Shown here: positions 46,953 through 55,462 of the stretch, in pieces
Position numbering within the stretch: position 1 is the first letter of the stretch
How the letters are laid out: the number at the start of each line of letters is the position of its first letter
NCBI RefSeq assembly: GCF_002077175.1
Contig: NZ_CP014943.1
Span: 4,588,001 to 4,652,000, forward strand
DNA from: Colwellia sp. PAMC 21821
Lineage (GTDB): Bacteria > Pseudomonadota > Gammaproteobacteria > Enterobacterales > Alteromonadaceae
Length of the DNA: 64,000 bases
Reading direction: 5' to 3'
Notes under the pieces: model-generated
The model's database searches: none
What the model was told of the DNA's origin: nothing
Seen by the model: only the letters and a program-made list of their open reading frames with translations
Program-made: the position numbers and the translations under genes

Positions 46953-47028
46953 GGACGATTAGCTCAGTTGGGAGAGCACCGCCCTTACAAGGCGGGGGTC
47001 ACTGGTTCAAGCCCAGTATCGTCCACCA
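46953..47028 (+). tRNA. tRNA-Val (anticodon TAC), copy 2
   Basis: 76-nt copy, identical to copy 1, CCA encoded. Confidence 0.98.
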
Positions 47029-47067
47029 CTTTATATAAAAAGTACTATTTAATAAGTTTAGTAGATC

Positions 47068-47143
47068 GGACGATTAGCTCAGTTGGGAGAGCACCGCCCT
47101 TACAAGGCGGGGGTCACTGGTTCAAGCCCAGTATCGTCCACCA
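47068..47143 (+). tRNA. tRNA-Val (anticodon TAC), copy 3
   Basis: 76-nt copy, identical to copy 1, CCA encoded. Confidence 0.98.
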
Positions 47144-47175
47144 CTTCTTTGCCATAAAGAAGTCTAAAATAAAAT

Positions 47176-47251
47176 GGACGATTAGCTCAGTTGGGAGAGC
47201 ACCGCCCTTACAAGGCGGGGGTCACTGGTTCAAGCCCAGTATCGTCCACCA
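47176..47251 (+). tRNA. tRNA-Val (anticodon TAC), copy 4
   Basis: 76-nt copy, identical to copy 1, CCA encoded. Confidence 0.98.
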
Positions 47252-47310
47252 CTTTTATTTTACAAATACTAAATACCTAAATATCCTAACATCTAATATC
47301 TAAAAAAGTT

Positions 47311-47374
47311 AAAGCACCTTCTAATCTTTATCACCCGCGCCGAATCACTATTTCAAGCCCAGTATCGTCCACCA
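47311..47374 (+). pseudogene. tRNA-Val remnant B
   Basis: AGCACC, then the same foreign middle (TTCTAATCTTTATCACC...), then a tRNA-Val 3' half with changes in the T arm, ending GTCCACCA. Confidence 0.75.
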
Positions 47375-47434
47375 CTTTTATTTTACAAATATCTAAACAT
47401 CTAAATATCCTAATATCTAATATCTAAAAAAGTT

Positions 47435-47498
47435 AGAGCACCTTCTACTCTTTATCACCCGCGCCGAATCACTGGTTCAAGCATAGTATCGTCCACCA
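47435..47498 (+). pseudogene. tRNA-Val remnant C
   Basis: AGAGCACC plus the foreign middle plus a nearly intact 3' half ending GTCCACCA. It shares with B about 60 bp of upstream spacer (ATTTTACAAATA...CTAAAAAAGTT), so B and C are a ~120-bp tandem duplication. Confidence 0.75.
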
Positions 47499-47538
47499 CT
47501 TTTATTTATATAAAAAAACCACTAAAACAAAAATAGTT

Positions 47539-47600
47539 AAAGCACTTTCTGCTCTTTTACCCGCGCCGAATCACTCATTTAAACCCAGCACCATTCATCA
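47539..47600 (+). pseudogene. tRNA-Val remnant D
   Basis: Most decayed copy: AAGCACTTTCTGCTC, CCCGCGCCGAATCACT, then a degenerate 3' half ending CATTCATCA. Confidence 0.6.
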
Positions 47601-47759
47601 ATCTTATTAAAAAATTCAATCCAATCATTACTGTTTGTATATGATTCATAAAAAACTAAATTTTTTATTACAATTAAAGCTACAAGGTTTAACTAACATT
47701 GTACCTAAAACCTAATAAATGCTAGTTTTGTGCTAATTCGACCTAAATAGGATTTTCGC

Positions 47760-49223
47760 GTGTTTAAACATTTATTTTCTTTGGGCTTCTTATTAATCAT
47801 CAACTTAAGTTATGCAACCGAACAAAAGCCAGCAACTCAAAAACCAAACATTATTGTCATTATGACTGATGATCATGGTCAGTGGGCGTTAGGTGCATAC
47901 GACAAACGCATGAAAACGCCTAATTTAGATTATTTAGCCGAACAAGGGGTGATATTCGACAATGCTATGACGCCAGCCCCTGTTTGTTCTGCCGCTAGAG
48001 CTAGTTTTCATACCGGAAAAATGCCCTCACAACATGGTGTTTACGACTTTTTATCTGAAGGTAAAGGTTACGACAATAAATGGTTGGTCGGAGAAAAGTT
48101 TCTTGGTGAAAGGTTACAGGAGAATGGCTATCGAACAGCATTATTTGGTAAGTGGCATGCTAATGAAGCTAGCCCAAAGCCCGTCGCAGGCTTTGATCAC
48201 TGGCTAAGTTACGATGCGTTAAAAGTAGGTTGGAAAAACCAATACCAACACCGTGGCAATGTTTCTTTTTCACAAAACGGTAAACCTGTTGAATATACCG
48301 GGGTACAAGCAAGGTTTTTAACCGCTGAAGCGATTAACTTTATCGACCAAGAAAATAACAAACCCTTTTTTATTAACTTAAATTACGTTGAACCCCACGC
48401 TCCTTTTGAAGATCTTCCAGAGCGGCTTGTGAGTCATTACCGCCCAATTGCGCTTGAGATGATCCGCGACGGTGGTAATTCTGACCTTATGCTTGGCAGT
48501 AATTATTCATCAGTACCCAAAAACCATCCTGAAGCCCTGGCACAATACTTAGCAGCAATTAGCCTTATCGACGAACAACTTGGTCATATTATGGATGCTT
48601 TAGAGGGACGCGATTTACTAAAAAATACCGTTATTGCTTTTGTATCTGATCATGGATTATTAATGGGTCAATACGGCTTATATGGTAAAACTAATGCTTC
48701 ATTCCCGTATAATTTTTATGAAGAAACCATACGTATACCTTTTATTGTTTACGGACCAGAATCTATTATCCAAGGCAAACAAACCCGTGGTGAATTTGTT
48801 GATTTATTAGATTTGCATAATACAATTTTAGATTTGGCAGGTGACAATACTTTCACCAAACAAGCAGGCCCGGGACGCTCAATTAAAGCGTTGTTAAAAG
48901 CAGAGCGTGTGAGTAATTGGAAGCGCTACCAAATAATTGAACGCGGCAATGCGCGTATGATCACCGATGGCCAATGGAAACTGGTACGTTATTACAAAAA
49001 AGACGCTAGTGTTATTGATCATTGGTACGATTTAACGCATCCCATGAAAGAGCGATTTATAACTGAGCCCCCTCGTAAAGCAATTCAATTGAAGATGACA
49101 GCTGAGCTGGAAGCGTTCTTCGAAAAATATAGCGACCCTGCTCATTCAGGTAAAAATATTTGGCAACAGCCGAGACCTAATTTCAATAGTGAAAACCTGA
49201 TGAATCAATCTTTATGGCAATAG
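47760..49223 (+). CDS. Secreted sulfatase (alkaline phosphatase superfamily)
   Basis: 487 residues. Signal peptide of ~20 residues (MFKHLFSLGFLLIINLSYA), then IIVIMTDDHGQWALG (metal-binding Asp pair) and the formylglycine signature with Cys76 in PVCSAARASFHTG (C-x-A-x-R), GKWH, and FVSDHGLLMGQYGLYGK. The protein therefore needs Cys-to-formylglycine conversion; no maturase gene is nearby. It probably removes sulfate from an aryl sulfate or marine polysaccharide in the periplasm or outside. The start is GTG at 47760 with AGGA 7 bases upstream. Stands alone between the tRNA remnants and an S4 protein. Confidence 0.9.
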   Translation: MFKHLFSLGFLLIINLSYATEQKPATQKPNIIVIMTDDHGQWALGAYDKRMKTPNLDYLAEQGVIFDNAMTPAPVCSAARASFHTGKMPSQHGVYDFLSEGKGYDNKWLVGEKFLGERLQENGYRTALFGKWHANEASPKPVAGFDHWLSYDALKVGWKNQYQHRGNVSFSQNGKPVEYTGVQARFLTAEAINFIDQENNKPFFINLNYVEPHAPFEDLPERLVSHYRPIALEMIRDGGNSDLMLGSNYSSVPKNHPEALAQYLAAISLIDEQLGHIMDALEGRDLLKNTVIAFVSDHGLLMGQYGLYGKTNASFPYNFYEETIRIPFIVYGPESIIQGKQTRGEFVDLLDLHNTILDLAGDNTFTKQAGPGRSIKALLKAERVSNWKRYQIIERGNARMITDGQWKLVRYYKKDASVIDHWYDLTHPMKERFITEPPRKAIQLKMTAELEAFFEKYSDPAHSGKNIWQQPRPNFNSENLMNQSLWQ

Positions 49224-49449
49224 CTTTAATTATAATGTGCCTTACTCATAGCTTCTAAGGCGTAGTTTAATTGCTTAGAACGAGACTCTGATATCGACTT
49301 AATACGGTGTCAGAGTATGCTTAGTAAAGCCAAATATTGAGCGGGTTGGTAATTAAAATAGCCAGTACAGTACTAATGTATTCAGCACACACGACAGCGC
49401 TAATGAACTCAGTTATAATCCTTTTTTATTTAAATTTTTAAAGATCACC

Positions 49450-49845
49450 ATGACTGACATTATTAATAATATTGATGTTTCAATACAACCTATCGAACTT
49501 TGTAAACTTTTAAAAATTGCCAATATGGTTAGCGGCGGTGGCGAAGCTAAAATAGTGATCAGCGAAGGTTATGTGCTATTAAATAACGAAGTTGAATTTC
49601 AAAAACGTAAAAAAGTCTACCATGATGATATTGTGGAATTTAATGGTGAAGTTATTCAGGTTAATGTAGTGAAACTTGATAAAGAAGATTTGCCTGTAAC
49701 TACGAAAAAACAAACTGAAAACACCCTTAAAAAGCAGAATGCGTTTAAGAAAACTAAGAATAAAAAAACCAAAACCGATAACCAGCCACAAGCTGTTCAA
49801 GTAAATGATGCTCCCCGCTCAAAGCGAAAACCTATCTCTTTTTAA
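49450..49845 (+). CDS. S4-domain RNA-binding protein (YbcJ-like)
   Basis: 131 residues. S4 domain in the first ~75 (IELCKLLKIANMVSGGGEAKIVISEGYVLLNNEVEFQKRKKVYHDDIVEF), as in YbcJ; the C-terminal ~55 residues are a lysine-rich, disordered tail not found in short YbcJ. Presumably binds rRNA or tRNA; exact target unknown. Single gene. Confidence 0.85.
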   Translation: MTDIINNIDVSIQPIELCKLLKIANMVSGGGEAKIVISEGYVLLNNEVEFQKRKKVYHDDIVEFNGEVIQVNVVKLDKEDLPVTTKKQTENTLKKQNAFKKTKNKKTKTDNQPQAVQVNDAPRSKRKPISF

Positions 49846-50028
49846 ATACGACTTTATATTTTATCACTGAGATCTCTTTGTCTGTAAGGGATTAAAAGAT
49901 TAAAGACTCTACCACTGAGTTCTCTTTGTTGTAAGAGATTAAAGACTAAAAGACTCTACCACCGAGGCACCGAGGCGCTGCGCGCTACACCGAGGAAAGA
50001 TTAGTGACTAGGGACTTTATTGTAAGAC
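49846..50028. repeat. Degenerate intergenic repeats before the IS4 element
   Basis: Two imperfect direct copies of a ~50-bp unit around CTCTTTGT..GTAAG.GATTAAA (49870-49950), then ACCACCGAGGCACCGAGG (49959-49976), which is the reverse complement of CCTCGGTGCCTCGGTGGT at 50072-50089 and can form a long hairpin with it. No gene. Confidence 0.55.
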
Positions 50029-50206
50029 CTTACCCTAATATTTTCTGCTCTTCTCGGTGCAGGACGAAGTCCCTCGGTGCCTCGGTGGTGAAATATCTTT
50101 GTCGTGTTTTTGCTTTTAGGTTGTTTTTTAAGGATTGTCAGCGAATTACGCTAATTTTCCGAATTAGGGATTAAAGATGTTTAATTCGTTAAATTCGCTG
50201 ATAAGA
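50029..50206 (+). repeat. Dispersed repeat, copy left of the IS4 element
   Basis: Starts CTTACCCTAAT, TTCTGCTCTTCTCGGTGCAG, then the conserved blocks listed for 44585-44762, ending GCTGATAAG next to the IS end. About 178 bp, non-coding. Confidence 0.75.
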
Positions 50207-51576
50207 ATAAAGTAGGGTCAGATACTGAGCGATCCCCACAAAATATCAGAGTCTCTCAATGATATAAGCTCCACCAAATAAGTGGAGCTGCCTGACCGCT
50301 TTTAAAAACGTCTTTATCGTTAACTTTGCATACCTGTCCGCAACAACGCGCAGTCCAATAAAATGCAGCGATAGTATTGTGTCACTCTTCAAGCTGTTAG
50401 CTTGGTATTGCCTATGTTTATTCTCATTTTTTGTCGCTAATCCTATCGCCATTAATAACCAGTGCGCAATGCTTGATAATAGAATGAGTATGGATAATCT
50501 ACTCGTTTTAGTTGTTTTATTGTACTCAAATCCTTGCCCGAATTGATGACTTTTCATATCTCGAAATCCTTCTTCAATTTGCATACGTAAACGATAAATT
50601 TTCATGACTCGTTTTGCTAATTGTTTCCCCTGTGGCAACGATGTAGCCAATAGCCATGGGTCGTTTCCTGACTTTCTATAAGTCTTTGAGGTTTTTGATT
50701 TCCTCGGTGCACCTAGTTGATTCATATCTTTTCTTCCTTTCTTTTTCTGCTTATAAAGTACTAATCGACATTTCAAAGGATTGCTTCTGGCAATGGTCCC
50801 AGAATAAGACGTCGGACAGGTGGTTGCCCGTTTGTAAAAATGGGTAATGCTCTGCCAATTTGAATCATCTAAACTATAGAAGTTCGGCAAACGTGCTCTT
50901 CCTACATAATCCCAGCCCCTAGCTGATACCGATCGAAACCAAGGTGTTTTAAATCCTGCATCACTGACAATAATAGGGCAGCAGTCTTTATCGATAACCT
51001 TTGCTAAATGGCTCAAAAATTTAATGTGCGTTTGGGGTTTTTCTTTAGTGCTAATGTCGTGCACTTCTTCATAAACACATATACCTCTTCCATGTGACGC
51101 TAAAGTAGCGCGCAGTAAGAAATGGCCTTTATACTCATCTAAATCGGACCAATCGACTAAGATAATCGGCCGCTTGGCTTTGCCAACCGTGTATTTGGCG
51201 AGTTCTTGGTAAATAGAAAAGGACTCATTTTGTAAATTGGTGTTAGATAACAATCTATCAGCGCGTTTTATCCGGTGCTTTTCTTTTGCTTTAGAATTTA
51301 TTCCTCTACCAAGGTTAGTCACCGTGGCTGAGGCACCATTTAATAAGCTATCAACTGAACTTATTAATGAAGTTCTGCGACGGGCGTGCATTTTAGGGGT
51401 GACAAGCGTAATTGTTTTCTTCAAAATAGAGCGGACATTCATGGCGTTTCCTGGTTGTATTTGTTTGGCGATAGATCTGATCACTAAACGTCATGAATGT
51501 TCCCTGCTTTTTAAATTATTTTATTGATTCTTATCGTTTATTTGTGGGGATAGGTCAGTATCTGACCCCACTTTAT
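50207..51576 (-). mobile_element. IS4-family insertion sequence
   Basis: 1370 bp bounded by 36-bp inverted repeats with three mismatches (50207-50242 and 51541-51576), containing GGGTCAGATACTGA and ATCCCCACAAA. One transposase gene fills it. The inner part of the ends (CTGAGCGATCCCC) resembles IS10-type ends. No direct target duplication was found outside the 36-bp repeats. Confidence 0.82.
50246..51442 (-). CDS. IS4-family transposase
   Basis: About 398 residues from the ATG at 51442 (MNVRSILKKT), with AGGAA upstream; a GTG at 51484 lacks support. DDE catalytic residues: Asp in LVDWSDLD, Asp in IVSDAGFKTPWF, and Glu in the YREK signature YRLRMQIEEGFRDMK (Y-2-R-3-E-6-K). Complete, so the element may be active. 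Confidence 0.93.
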   Translation of the reverse strand: MNVRSILKKTITLVTPKMHARRRTSLISSVDSLLNGASATVTNLGRGINSKAKEKHRIKRADRLLSNTNLQNESFSIYQELAKYTVGKAKRPIILVDWSDLDEYKGHFLLRATLASHGRGICVYEEVHDISTKEKPQTHIKFLSHLAKVIDKDCCPIIVSDAGFKTPWFRSVSARGWDYVGRARLPNFYSLDDSNWQSITHFYKRATTCPTSYSGTIARSNPLKCRLVLYKQKKKGRKDMNQLGAPRKSKTSKTYRKSGNDPWLLATSLPQGKQLAKRVMKIYRLRMQIEEGFRDMKSHQFGQGFEYNKTTKTSRLSILILLSSIAHWLLMAIGLATKNENKHRQYQANSLKSDTILSLHFIGLRVVADRYAKLTIKTFLKAVRQLHLFGGAYIIERL

Positions 51577-51593
51577 ATATTTTACGGTAAGAT

Positions 51594-51882
51594 CTTACCC
51601 TAATGTTTCTGCTCTTCTCGGTGCAGGACGAAGTCCCTCGGTGCCTCGGTGGTATAATTACCTTTGTCGTGTTTTTGCTTTTTGGTTGTTTTTTTAAGGA
51701 TTGTCAGCGAATTACGCTAATTTTTCTAATTTTCCTAATTTTTCTAATTTTCCTAATTTTCCTAATTTTTCTAATTAGGGATTAAAGATCTTTAATTCGT
51801 TAAATTAGTGAAATTCGTTGATAAGGGGCTTGCTTTGCTCTTTTGCACTTTTTTAGCTGCTATCACTCGGCGCTTTCATTGT
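51594..51882 (+). repeat. Dispersed repeat, copy right of the IS4 element
   Basis: Direct copy of 50029-50206 that extends further into GCACTTTTTTAGCTGCTATCACTCGG, also seen inverted at 44585. An internal array of 10-bp units (TTTTTCTAAT / TTTTCCTAAT) occupies about 51717-51776. Confidence 0.72.
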
Positions 51883-52020
51883 GTTGTGTTCATTCTACAG
51901 AAATCACTGCTCGTTATTTACCACTATGCCACTACAATCCTACCTTATTCGATTGGCCTCTTGGAATGAGCTAAAAATGGGTTTGTTATCGCTATTCATT
52001 GCATGAATATATTTTGGATA

Positions 52021-52055
52021 AAAAAAAGCGATAATACCGCAGTATTATCGCTTTT
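52021..52055 (-). terminator. Terminator after the TonB receptor gene
   Basis: 14-bp stem AAAAGCGATAATAC (52024-52037) / GTATTATCGCTTTT (52042-52055), CGCA loop; seven or more T on the minus strand. Confidence 0.92.
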
Positions 52056-52099
52056 ATTATCAATTAGCTAACTACACGCCAATTTAGTTTTTTAAGACA

Positions 52100-55006
52100 T
52101 TAGAACGTTACGTTTACGCCTGCGAATGCTCTACGGCCTACTAGGTCGTAAATCGCGTTAGCTGTGTAACCTGGTGCTAATTTGTCTGTTAAGTTTCTGA
52201 TACCAGCACTTACTGAAACATTGTCATTTACTAGGTAATTAAATGATACGTCATGTGTTGTTACAGAACCAATATAGGCAGGAGATGTATCTTCTGCTGT
52301 GTCGCCTGTTGGAGAGATATCTAGCGTAAAGCTACGTTCGATAAAACGTGTTGACCAACTTACTACTAGGTCATCAATTTGGTAATCTAAACCGAAACGA
52401 AGTTGTAAACCTGGGTCACCTACTTCGCCATCTTGAACGTTTATTTCGTCTGGACGGTCTTGGAATTCAAATTGTTCTAGTTCAAGTAATTTACTTACCA
52501 TTAGGTTAGTTTTTAACTCACCAGCAAGGTCAAAAGCACTTAGGTCTGTTTTGTATCTAAATACAGCTTCAACACCTTTAGTATTTAACGCTGCAGCATT
52601 TAAGTAACCAGAACGAACAAGTTCAATATCGTTAGTTGTTGGGTTACGGTCAATTTGACTACAGAAACCTTGGTCTGGACTACCTGTTGCATCTACACAG
52701 TTATCAGCAACATTTTGTGCTGCAACAAATGTAATCGCATCAGTAATTTCAATGTCATAATAATCAACCGTTACTGAGAAGTTCTCAATAAACGAAGGTG
52801 TCCAAACAAAACCAGCCGTCATAGACTCTGAATCTTCAGATTGTAAATCAGGGTTACCGCCTGAAAGTAAATCTACAGATACGTTATCGTTTGCTTGGAA
52901 GTCAGCAGGAATGCCTAAAGCAGCACAGTTACCAGCGCGATCTGGATCGTCTGAAATGTTATCTGCGTCACATGGATCGCTTACACGTGCAAAACCTGGA
53001 GAAACTGGATCAAAGGCTTCTGCAATGTTTGGCGCACGTACGGCTTCACCAATAGTACCGCGAATACGTAAATCTTCGAACGGTGCATACATTAAACCAA
53101 CTTTCCATGCTTCTGCTTTACCCGCATGAGAGTAGTCAGCTGTACGGAATGCAGCATCAATAGTTAATTCGTGTGCGAAGTCCATATTAGCAAGTAATGG
53201 TAAGCTTACTTCTACGAAGAATTCAGAAACGTCGTATTCACCGTATGCATCAGGTGAAGCAGCACTGGTTAAGAAGCCACGCTTAGTAAATTCGTCTGTA
53301 ATTGACTCTGAAGACTCTTCACGGTATTCAAAACCAGCAGCAAAACCGATACCGCCACCTTGTAACTCTAAAAATTCTGCTGTATCAAACGAGATTACAC
53401 CACCAACAAATTCTTGTTTGATAGTATCTTCACGTGTTACATCTGCTGATACATAGTCACGCGCTTCTTGCGAAGAGTTTTGACCAAATGGGTTATAAGC
53501 AACACAGTTATTACCATTTACAGAAGCTGGATCTTCGTAATCATCACCTTGGGCACTTGGCACTTGGCTACGACATGCTGCTGCGCCTGTATCCGGGTCA
53601 ATTACTGAGTCAACCGCGGCAACAAAGTTGTCAGGTATTAAGTCATTAAGTGTTTTACGCTCGTTAGTTGTTTCACCGTTAACGTAATACAATTCCCAAT
53701 CCATAGCTGTGTCGCTTACTGAGAACTGACCTTCTAAACCGGCAGTGTATCTGAATAAGTCACGACGGTTAGCCGCAGATCGGTTACCAAGCTCATCGAA
53801 AAACTTAGCCATACCTACGTTAGTTTGGCCCGCGTCTAATAATGTTTGACGTAAACCGGCATCTAAAAATGCATTTTCTTCTACATCAATAGCAATGCTA
53901 CCGAATCTAAAAGACGGTTGGAATTGTTGTACTACGTCTGAACGAACATATTTAAAATCACTGGTGAATGTGATGTTATCAGTAAGGTCATAGCTTAATG
54001 TTGAACCTACGTTAATTTTCTTAACACCTGGTGAATAGTTTTCGTAATCTTCGCCATTGAAACAGTACTGACAACCGTCAGGGAAGTTACCAAAAGCAAA
54101 ACTGTTCGTTAATTCACGTTCGGTTTGAACAATAGGTTTACCTGCAGCGTCAAAAACGTAACGACCGGCAGCGCCGCCAAATGGGTTAATAACACCATTT
54201 GCATGGATCATTTCTGATGATACATTTCGTTTTCTCAAACGATCTGGAATACCGTCATCTTCACCGGTGTCGTCTGGATTTGCTACTGTTCCCCAACCTT
54301 CAAATTGGCGAATATCTGCAGACATTACTTCACCCGTACGTTCAATACCGGTAAAGAATGTTAAGTTACCTTTACCATCAGCAAAGTCTGTACCAGCTAA
54401 AATGTTAAATGTATGGTTACGCTCATTTACACCTTCAGTAGACTTAGTACCCGTTAAGTTTGCAGTAAAACCTTCAAAGTCTTTTTTCAAGATAACGTTA
54501 ATTACACCTGAAACCGCGTCTGAACCGTAAATAGCAGAAGCACCACCAGTGATAATTTCAACGCGTTGAATAAGTGCGGCAGGAATAGTTGATAAATCAA
54601 CCGTTGATTCTCCTGGCGTCCCAGCTACATGGCGTTTTCCATCGATTAACACGAGTGTTCTAGCTGAGCCTAAACGACGTAAATCTGCAGAACTTGTACC
54701 TGCTGCAGCATTACTATTATTGTTACCAATCAACGTGTCTGTAGAACCAATAGCCGGTAATTCACTTAAAATGCTACCTAAGTCTGGTGAGCCAAACTTA
54801 GCAATATCTTTAGCGTCAAGTACGATAACTGGCGTTGGTTGTGAAAGTTCGGTACGAGCAATACGTGAACCTGTCACTGCAATGCGTTCTACTTCGCTGG
54901 TTTCTAGGCTGGTTACTTGCTCTTCGAAAGCTACAGCAGGCATAGCAATTACGCTGCCAAAAATAGCTAGAGAAATAGCTTTTTTAATTTTTGTAAATTC
55001 TCTCAT
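52100..55006 (-). CDS. TonB-dependent outer-membrane receptor
   Basis: 968 residues. Signal peptide ~26 residues (ending MPAVAF), short N-terminal segment with the TonB-box-like VERIAVTGSRI, plug domain (PTPVIVLDAKDIAKFGSPDLGSILSELPAI, RTLVLIDGKRHV, VEIITGGASAIYGSDAVSGVINVILKK), then the beta barrel ending in FAGVNVTF with C-terminal Phe. It imports a ligand across the outer membrane using TonB. The plug type is that of the large marine peptide/polysaccharide-associated receptors, but the ligand cannot be told, and no catabolic genes are adjacent. Own terminator. Confidence 0.93.
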   Translation of the reverse strand: MREFTKIKKAISLAIFGSVIAMPAVAFEEQVTSLETSEVERIAVTGSRIARTELSQPTPVIVLDAKDIAKFGSPDLGSILSELPAIGSTDTLIGNNNSNAAAGTSSADLRRLGSARTLVLIDGKRHVAGTPGESTVDLSTIPAALIQRVEIITGGASAIYGSDAVSGVINVILKKDFEGFTANLTGTKSTEGVNERNHTFNILAGTDFADGKGNLTFFTGIERTGEVMSADIRQFEGWGTVANPDDTGEDDGIPDRLRKRNVSSEMIHANGVINPFGGAAGRYVFDAAGKPIVQTERELTNSFAFGNFPDGCQYCFNGEDYENYSPGVKKINVGSTLSYDLTDNITFTSDFKYVRSDVVQQFQPSFRFGSIAIDVEENAFLDAGLRQTLLDAGQTNVGMAKFFDELGNRSAANRRDLFRYTAGLEGQFSVSDTAMDWELYYVNGETTNERKTLNDLIPDNFVAAVDSVIDPDTGAAACRSQVPSAQGDDYEDPASVNGNNCVAYNPFGQNSSQEARDYVSADVTREDTIKQEFVGGVISFDTAEFLELQGGGIGFAAGFEYREESSESITDEFTKRGFLTSAASPDAYGEYDVSEFFVEVSLPLLANMDFAHELTIDAAFRTADYSHAGKAEAWKVGLMYAPFEDLRIRGTIGEAVRAPNIAEAFDPVSPGFARVSDPCDADNISDDPDRAGNCAALGIPADFQANDNVSVDLLSGGNPDLQSEDSESMTAGFVWTPSFIENFSVTVDYYDIEITDAITFVAAQNVADNCVDATGSPDQGFCSQIDRNPTTNDIELVRSGYLNAAALNTKGVEAVFRYKTDLSAFDLAGELKTNLMVSKLLELEQFEFQDRPDEINVQDGEVGDPGLQLRFGLDYQIDDLVVSWSTRFIERSFTLDISPTGDTAEDTSPAYIGSVTTHDVSFNYLVNDNVSVSAGIRNLTDKLAPGYTANAIYDLVGRRAFAGVNVTF

Positions 55007-55462
55007 GATTCTCTCTCGTTTTTATAAAATGTATCTTGAAATTTTTTAGTGTTTTAGTGTTTTTAAATAAATCACAAAAAATATTAATAGAAATCAGCTT
55101 AAAACTGATAGCTAGCATTGAGATTCTTGTTGATACTAACATTGAACTTTACAATTTTGAAACACTATTTAACAAGCTTGTAACATATATGCAAAATATA
55201 ATGTAAAGATATCAATCCAGATTTTGTCTATCACACAACAAGCTAATTGTTCATTTATTAAACAAAAATAAAATTTATACTGGCTTAATTTCTAGACCAT
55301 AAGAAAGATTATTTGGCCCAATTAGTTAAAGTAATGTTAATTTATTTATGCGGTTTTCAATAATATTTAGCTATTGGGCAATTTAAACCTTTTGTGGCTG
55401 AAACTGCCCTGCTAGAATAAGCGCCATATTTTATGCTCGCTTACTAATGGAATTTTTTCTCA
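55007..55462. other. Divergent intergenic region TonB receptor / proS
   Basis: 456 AT-rich bases with the promoters of both genes. A small inverted repeat AATCAGCTTAAAACTGAT occurs near 55091. No Fur box or other known operator recognised. Confidence 0.35.

Noticed and set aside
46968..47303. 111-codon ORF with repeated SSVGRAPPLQGGGHWFKPS
   Set aside because: Translation through the tandem tRNA-Val genes; a familiar annotation artefact.
51603..51785. 60-codon ORF ending in repeated LIFLIF
   Set aside because: It is the dispersed repeat and its 10-bp array read in frame, not a membrane protein.
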